Shown one piece after another: positions 60,111-64,000 of a stretch of DNA of 64,000 bases. Numbering within the stretch: the stretch's first letter is position 1; each line of letters begins with the position of its first letter. Position numbers and translations under genes: made by a program. The notes under the pieces were generated by a model. It was not told where the DNA came from, did no database searches, and was given only the letters and a program-made list of their open reading frames with translations. The stretch covers positions 186,001 through 250,000 of the forward strand of contig NZ_JHQS01000006.1 in assembly GCF_014843845.1 (NCBI RefSeq). The letters are read 5' to 3'. This stretch comes from Mesorhizobium amorphae. Its GTDB lineage: Bacteria; Pseudomonadota; Alphaproteobacteria; Rhizobiales; Rhizobiaceae.

Positions 60111-60833
60111 ATGGCAGAAACGACACTGACGCATATCGGCCAAACGGAGCCCCGGCCTGCGGGCTGGCAAGGCATTGCCGCCGACTGGTCCTCGGATCAG
60201 CGGGCGTTCAAGAACGTGTCCTGGGGCAAGGCCATGATGTGGATCTTCCTGCTCAGCGACACCTTCATCTTCGGCTGCTTCCTGCTCTCCTACATGACCG
60301 CGCGCATGTCGACACGCGTGCCGTGGCCCAACCCGAGCGAGGTCTTTGCGCTGCACATAGGCGGCTCGAATGTTCCGCTGATCCTGATTGCCATCATGAC
60401 CTTCGTACTGATCTCGAGCAGCGGGACGATGGCCATGGCGGTCAATTTCGGCTATCGCCGCGACCGCCGCAAAACCGCAATCCTGATGCTTCTGACCGCG
60501 CTGTTGGGCGCGACCTTTGTCGGCATGCAAGCCTTCGAATGGACCAAGCTGATCACCGAAGGGGTCCGGCCCTGGGGCAATCCATGGGGCGCAGCGCAGT
60601 TCGGCTCGACCTTCTTCATGATCACCGGCTTCCACGGCACGCATGTGACGATCGGGGTGATCTTCCTGATCATCGTGGCGCGCAAGGTCTGGCGCGGCGA
60701 CTATGACACCGGACGGCCTGGTTTCTTCACCAGCCGCAAGGGTCACTACGAGAGCGTCGAGATCATGGGGCTCTACTGGCACTTCGTCGATCTGGTCTGG
60801 GTGTTCATTTTCGCTTTCTTCTATCTTTGGTGA
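60111..60833 (+). CDS. coxP: Cytochrome oxidase subunit III-like protein 2
   Basis: A 240-aa protein with the canonical subunit III signatures: FLLSDTFIFGCFLLSYMTAR, GMQAFEWTKLI, FFMITGFHGTHVTIGVIFLIIV and GLYWHFVDLVWVFIFAFFYL. 12 bp after coxO. Together with CoxO it represents a duplicated or split subunit III. Confidence 0.9.
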   Translation: MAETTLTHIGQTEPRPAGWQGIAADWSSDQRAFKNVSWGKAMMWIFLLSDTFIFGCFLLSYMTARMSTRVPWPNPSEVFALHIGGSNVPLILIAIMTFVLISSSGTMAMAVNFGYRRDRRKTAILMLLTALLGATFVGMQAFEWTKLITEGVRPWGNPWGAAQFGSTFFMITGFHGTHVTIGVIFLIIVARKVWRGDYDTGRPGFFTSRKGHYESVEIMGLYWHFVDLVWVFIFAFFYLW

Positions 60834-60842
60834 GAGGAAAAT

Positions 60843-61247
60843 ATGGCTGAAGCAACCGCAAACGGCCTTGGACAACACCATCTGAACGCGGGGCATGCGC
60901 AAGACGCAGCCACCGCCGGCGTTGCCCCTGCCGAGGTCCATCAGGAACACCCGATCAAGCTCTATCTGGTGGTATGGGCGTGGCTGTTCGTCCTCAGTGC
61001 CTGCTCCTACATGGTCGATTATTTCGGCCTTCAGGGCTATCTCAGATGGTCGCTGATCCTGATCTTCATGATGCTCAAGGCAGGGCTGATCGTCGCCGTC
61101 TTCATGCATATGGCCTGGGAACGGCTGGCGTTGACCTACGCGATCATCCTGCCGCCGATACTGGTGCTGGTGTTCGTGGCCATGATGGTCCTCGAAGCCG
61201 ACTACACGCTTCTCACCCGGGTGACATTTTTCGGGGGCGGGCCCTGA
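60843..61247 (+). CDS. Cytochrome c oxidase subunit IV-like small membrane protein
   Basis: A 134-aa protein with three TM helices (VVWAWLFVLSACSYMV, SLILIFMMLKAGLIVAVFMHM, AIILPPILVLVFVAMMV). KAGLIVAVFMHM is typical of COX4_pro/CtaF-like subunits of caa3/quinol oxidases. It follows coxP directly and ends the operon; the RIME element lies just after it. Confidence 0.85.
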   Translation: MAEATANGLGQHHLNAGHAQDAATAGVAPAEVHQEHPIKLYLVVWAWLFVLSACSYMVDYFGLQGYLRWSLILIFMMLKAGLIVAVFMHMAWERLALTYAIILPPILVLVFVAMMVLEADYTLLTRVTFFGGGP

Positions 61248-61254
61248 AATCTGG

Positions 61255-61353
61255 AGCATGATCCCGAAAAGTGGGAACCGGTTTTCGGAAAAGATCATGC
61301 TCAACAAGAGATAGAGCCCCATCCCGATTCTATCGGGATGGAACAGGCTCTAG
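61255..61353. repeat. RIME-like palindromic element (copy 2, complete)
   Basis: 61255-61301 is an AGCATGATC ... GATCATGCT palindrome with AAAGTGGGAACCGGTTTT core, like copy 1. It is followed by a second hairpin AGAGCC ... GGCTCT (about 61313-61353) with CATCCCGA/TCGGGATG inside. Lies right after the oxidase operon and may act as its terminator. Confidence 0.85.
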
Positions 61354-61526
61354 AGGCGGGTGAGATCCAGCAGCCGCGACTTTAGTTGTGCGCGGATGCT
61401 GCTTGTCGTTCGGCTGCCTTGAAACAACCGGCGGCTGGTCCATTTTCCAGATATCGGAAGCGATATCGGGAGAATGATTGCTCTCGTTCCCCCCGCGTCG
61501 CGAACTCCGGCAAGAGGAGGCCCAAG

Positions 61527-62000
61527 ATGACGATCGCCAACAGACTGAAGGACTATATCGACGGCAAGGGAATTTCCTACGACACCGTCGCGCATCATCG
61601 CACATCCACGACCAGGCAGTCCGCCATAGCTGCGCATGTGCCGGGCAGCATCATGGCCAAATCGGTGGTCGTTCACCACGAACTTGGCTATGCGCTGGCC
61701 GTGGTTCCAAGCACCCACAGGATCGAACTCAGCGCGTTGCAGGACGTCATGGACAGGCGTCTTGGTCTCGCCTCCGAAGACGAAGTGGTTTCGCTTTTCG
61801 CCGATTGCGACATCGGCGCCGTCCCGCCGATCGGCGCGGCCTACGATGTGCCCGTCATCGTCGATGAGAGCCTTCGTGCCGCCGACGATGTCTATTTCGA
61901 GGGCGGCGACCACAGGACGCTGGTGCATGTCAGCGGTAAGGATTTCCGCGACCTGACCGTGGACGCACGCCAAGCCCGCTTCAGCCACCCGGCTTACTGA
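61527..62000 (+). CDS. YbaK/ProX-like aminoacyl-tRNA deacylase domain
   Basis: A 157-aa YbaK fold. TVAHHRTSTTRQSAIAAHVPGSIMAKSVVVHHELGYALAVVP and VPPIGAAYDVPVIVDE match the family (conserved Lys45, GxxxP loop). Related proteins deacylate mischarged tRNA. ATG behind AAGAGGAGG, an excellent RBS. Substrate unknown. Confidence 0.88.
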   Translation: MTIANRLKDYIDGKGISYDTVAHHRTSTTRQSAIAAHVPGSIMAKSVVVHHELGYALAVVPSTHRIELSALQDVMDRRLGLASEDEVVSLFADCDIGAVPPIGAAYDVPVIVDESLRAADDVYFEGGDHRTLVHVSGKDFRDLTVDARQARFSHPAY

Positions 62001-62008
62001 AAGCTAGG

Positions 62009-62050
62009 CCGCCAGCCAGCACTGGCGTTCTCGCCGGTGCTGGCTGGCGG
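62009..62050. terminator. Bidirectional terminator, 14-bp stem
   Basis: CCGCCAGCCAGCAC (62009-62022) and GTGCTGGCTGGCGG (62037-62050) form a perfect stem between the convergent deacylase and DUF2189 genes. Confidence 0.8.
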
Positions 62051-62057
62051 AATGTCT

Positions 62058-62876
62058 TCAATCGGCAGGCCTGGCAGGCGGCGACGAATCCACCACCTTG
62101 CGATAGACATGCCAGGTGGCATGGCCGAGGACCGGCAACACGACGGCCAGCCCCGCGAACACCGGCAGCGAGCCGATGATCAGTGCGACGGCGACAATCA
62201 GCCCCCAGACAGCCATGACGACCGGGTTCGCCAGCACCACGCGCACCGAGGTGTGGATGGCTTCGTAGGCGCCGACGTCACGGTCGAGCAGCAGCGGGAA
62301 AGCAACCACAGTTGTGCACAAAACCACCACAGCGAAGGCGAAGCCGATAGCGTGTCCCAGGATAATCAGCGTCCAGCCGCGTCCGGTGGCGAATACTTCG
62401 TTGATGAAGCTGGATATCGATTCCGGCGGCGCCGGACCGAAGAGCTGTTGATAGAACAGCTGCGCGGTCAAAAGCCAGGCGATGAAGATCGAAAACAGCA
62501 TGATTCCGACCGCCGCGATGGCCGGCAGCGCCGGAGAATTCCTGACCTCGAAGGCGTGTCTCCACGAAGTATCGAGGCCGGCTTCCCGCCGGCGGCTGAT
62601 CTCATAGAGGCCGATCGCAGCGAAAGGGCCAATGAGCGCAAAGCCGGAAACCAGCGGAAACAGCAGCGGCAACGCATTGGCGCCCGATGTCCAGGCGGCG
62701 AGCACGACACCCACCAGCGGATAGATCAGGCAGAGAAAAACGATGTGCGACGGTTTGATCATGAAATCATCGACGCCACGCCTGAGCGCATCAAAAAGGT
62801 CGGAAACACCGATTTTTCGAATCTTGGTATGTTCCAGCGTTTCGCTGGCGCCTGCTATCACGTGAAAACTTGTCAT
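62058..62876 (-). CDS. DUF2189 membrane protein
   Basis: A 272-aa protein starting MTSFHVIAGASETLEHTKIRKIGVSDLFDALRRGVDDF, with GGAGGAAC upstream. The IRKI...L..A..G..D F leader and six TM helices are typical of DUF2189, often linked to cytochrome oxidase neighbourhoods. Function unknown. Confidence 0.85.
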   Translation of the reverse strand: MTSFHVIAGASETLEHTKIRKIGVSDLFDALRRGVDDFMIKPSHIVFLCLIYPLVGVVLAAWTSGANALPLLFPLVSGFALIGPFAAIGLYEISRRREAGLDTSWRHAFEVRNSPALPAIAAVGIMLFSIFIAWLLTAQLFYQQLFGPAPPESISSFINEVFATGRGWTLIILGHAIGFAFAVVVLCTTVVAFPLLLDRDVGAYEAIHTSVRVVLANPVVMAVWGLIVAVALIIGSLPVFAGLAVVLPVLGHATWHVYRKVVDSSPPARPAD

Positions 62877-63086
62877 GCCCGTTCCTCCAGACCAGGTCCG
62901 GTAAGGTCGCGGTTTCACGGTGCATCGTTCAGCGTGACTGGCCACGCGAACCGCAACCTGCACCGCAAACAACATACTCTCCTACAGGGGATTTGTCGCC
63001 CTTTGTTGAAGATGGCTGGGACGGCCACGCTAGCTCTGGAGGCACTTCTTCGATATTCTATGCCGGTGAACGGTGAAGGTCATGTC

Positions 63087-63167
63087 ATGGACACAAGGAC
63101 TGTTCTCATACTGGGCCTCGGCATAGTGATTCTGTTGCTGCTGGGATTCTGCGCTCTGCCGATGTGA
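63087..63167 (+). CDS. 26-aa membrane peptide near ctaB
   Basis: ATG 63087 to TGA 63165-63167: MDTRTVLILGLGIVILLLLG then FCALPM, a single hydrophobic span. Preceded by GGTGAAGG. Short oxidase-associated membrane peptides exist in other systems, so it may be a real accessory, but this is inference. Confidence 0.45.
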   Translation: MDTRTVLILGLGIVILLLLGFCALPM

Positions 63168-63226
63168 CGAGCCCGGATGCAAGATCTTCGTGCAGCAAGT
63201 GCCGACCAGCAATACCGCTCGTGCCG

Positions 63227-64000
63227 TCAGCCGCCGACTGAAACAAGCGCGCGCGTCGCGATCGTGTCGGCAAGCAGCATCGCGAAGATCGCAAAGAGAT
63301 AGAGGATCGAATAGGCAAATAGCGTCTTGGCGGGCCTCATCTCCTGGCCGGGAGCCGCCAGAACCTTCCACGCCTGCCAGATGAAGCCGGCGCCCAATGC
63401 GGCCGAAGCGATCCCGAAATATACGCTGGCGAAACCGAAGGGCCACGGCAGCACGCCGATCGGCGCCAAAACGAGCGAATAGGCGAAGATCTGCTTTCGC
63501 GTCGACGCTTCGCCGGCGACATTCGGCATCATGGGTATGCCCGCGGCGGCGTAGTCGCCGACCTTGAACAGCGCGAGCGCCCAGAAATGCGGCGGCGTCC
63601 AGAGGAAGATGATCAGGAACAGGATGAGGCTTTCGACGCCGACCGCGCCGGTGGCCGCCGCCCAACCGATGACAGGAGGAAGAGCGCCCGCGGCCCCGCC
63701 TATGACGATGTTCTGCGGCGTCGAGCGTTTCAGCCACATCGTATAGATCACGACATAGAAGAAGATGGTGAAGGCCAGCAGCGACGCGGCAAGCCATCCC
63801 ACCAGCACGCCGAGCGTCATGACCGACAGCGCCGAAAGAACCAGGCCGAAGCCGAGCGCCTCGCCTGGCGTGATACGGCCGGACGGCACCGGCCGCTTTG
63901 CGGTGCGCGACATCAGCGCGTCGATATCCGCGTCGTACCACATGTTGAGCGCCCCGGCCGCGCCGGCTCCAACCGCGATGGCGCTGATGGCGATCACCGC
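63227..64000 (-). CDS. ctaB: Protoheme IX farnesyltransferase (heme O synthase), 5' end missing
   Basis: 257 residues of a UbiA-type prenyltransferase; the N-terminus lies beyond the right edge. Motif [19 protein letters not shown] (diphosphate/Mg binding) and the second Asp-containing loop [16 protein letters not shown] are present, with about seven TM helices. It farnesylates heme B to heme O for aa3-type oxidases and fits the oxidase operon nearby. Confidence 0.93.
   Translation of the reverse strand, partial: AVIAISAIAVGAGAAGALNMWYDADIDALMSRTAKRPVPSGRITPGEALGFGLVLSALSVMTLGVLVGWLAASLLAFTIFFYVVIYTMWLKRSTPQNIVIGGAAGALPPVIGWAAATGAVGVESLILFLIIFLWTPPHFWALALFKVGDYAAAGIPMMPNVAGEASTRKQIFAYSLVLAPIGVLPWPFGFASVYFGIASAALGAGFIWQAWKVLAAPGQEMRPAKTLFAYSILYLFAIFAMLLADTIATRALVSVGG

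Noticed and set aside
59316..61322. 668-aa leftward frame opposite the cox genes
   Set aside because: Shadow of coxO, coxP and the subunit IV gene; low-complexity charged sequence.

Overview
The window looks like a chromosomal segment of a Mesorhizobium-type alphaproteobacterium (Rhizobiales). This is inferred from high G+C, the gene orders iscU-like/folE/hisI/patatin and aminotransferase-hom-glpX-recJ, a coxMNOP-type oxidase operon, DUF982 and DUF6074 proteins, and two RIME-like intergenic palindromes (4701-4749 and 61255-61353). No database search was possible, so family assignments rest on motifs read by eye.

1-15.9 kb is core chromosome: 5' end of thrS, a class D beta-lactamase, yidD, a LysR regulator, an IscU-like scaffold, folE, hisI, a patatin phospholipase, a leftward block (aminotransferase, hom, glpX, recJ), a lipoprotein, PHA synthase phaC and an M15-like peptidase lipoprotein, ending at tRNA-Glu(TTC).

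15.9-30.84 kb is a 14.9-kb integrated element. It begins inside the 3' end of tRNA-Glu and ends at a 47-bp perfect copy of that end (attL 15925-15971, attR 30796-30842). It carries a tyrosine integrase, an AlpA-like regulator, an HNH-like zinc protein, a HTH replication-type protein whose gene contains three 20-bp iterons, a P27-type small terminase with three small genes behind it, a LamG-fold protein, an XRE repressor with two matching operators, and many tiny genes. There is no large terminase, portal, capsid or tail gene. This is the layout of a phage satellite (PICI-like) rather than a prophage.

30.84-43 kb is a second accessory stretch: a frameshifted serine recombinase, a four-gene operon (MBOAT-SGNH fusion, carrier protein, amino-acid adenylating ligase, acyl-CoA dehydrogenase of prolyl-carrier type), a McrB-like remnant, small secreted proteins and an orphan 43-aa RiPP-like precursor. 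The four-gene operon is the most interesting candidate for an undescribed system. It resembles the Dlt D-alanylation pathway with DltB and DltD fused and an oxidising enzyme added, and may build a pyrrole-2-carboxyl (or another oxidised aminoacyl) thioester and place it on an extracytoplasmic acceptor.

43-64 kb is again core-like: a histidine kinase/response regulator pair divergent from a Spy-like periplasmic protein and an RND pump (adaptor, permease, NodT-type outer-membrane factor); small DUF6074 and DUF982 proteins; map, a HAD phosphatase and radC; a five-gene cytochrome oxidase operon (coxMNOP plus a subunit IV-like protein); a YbaK-like deacylase; a DUF2189 membrane protein; and the 3' part of the heme O synthase gene ctaB, cut by the window end.
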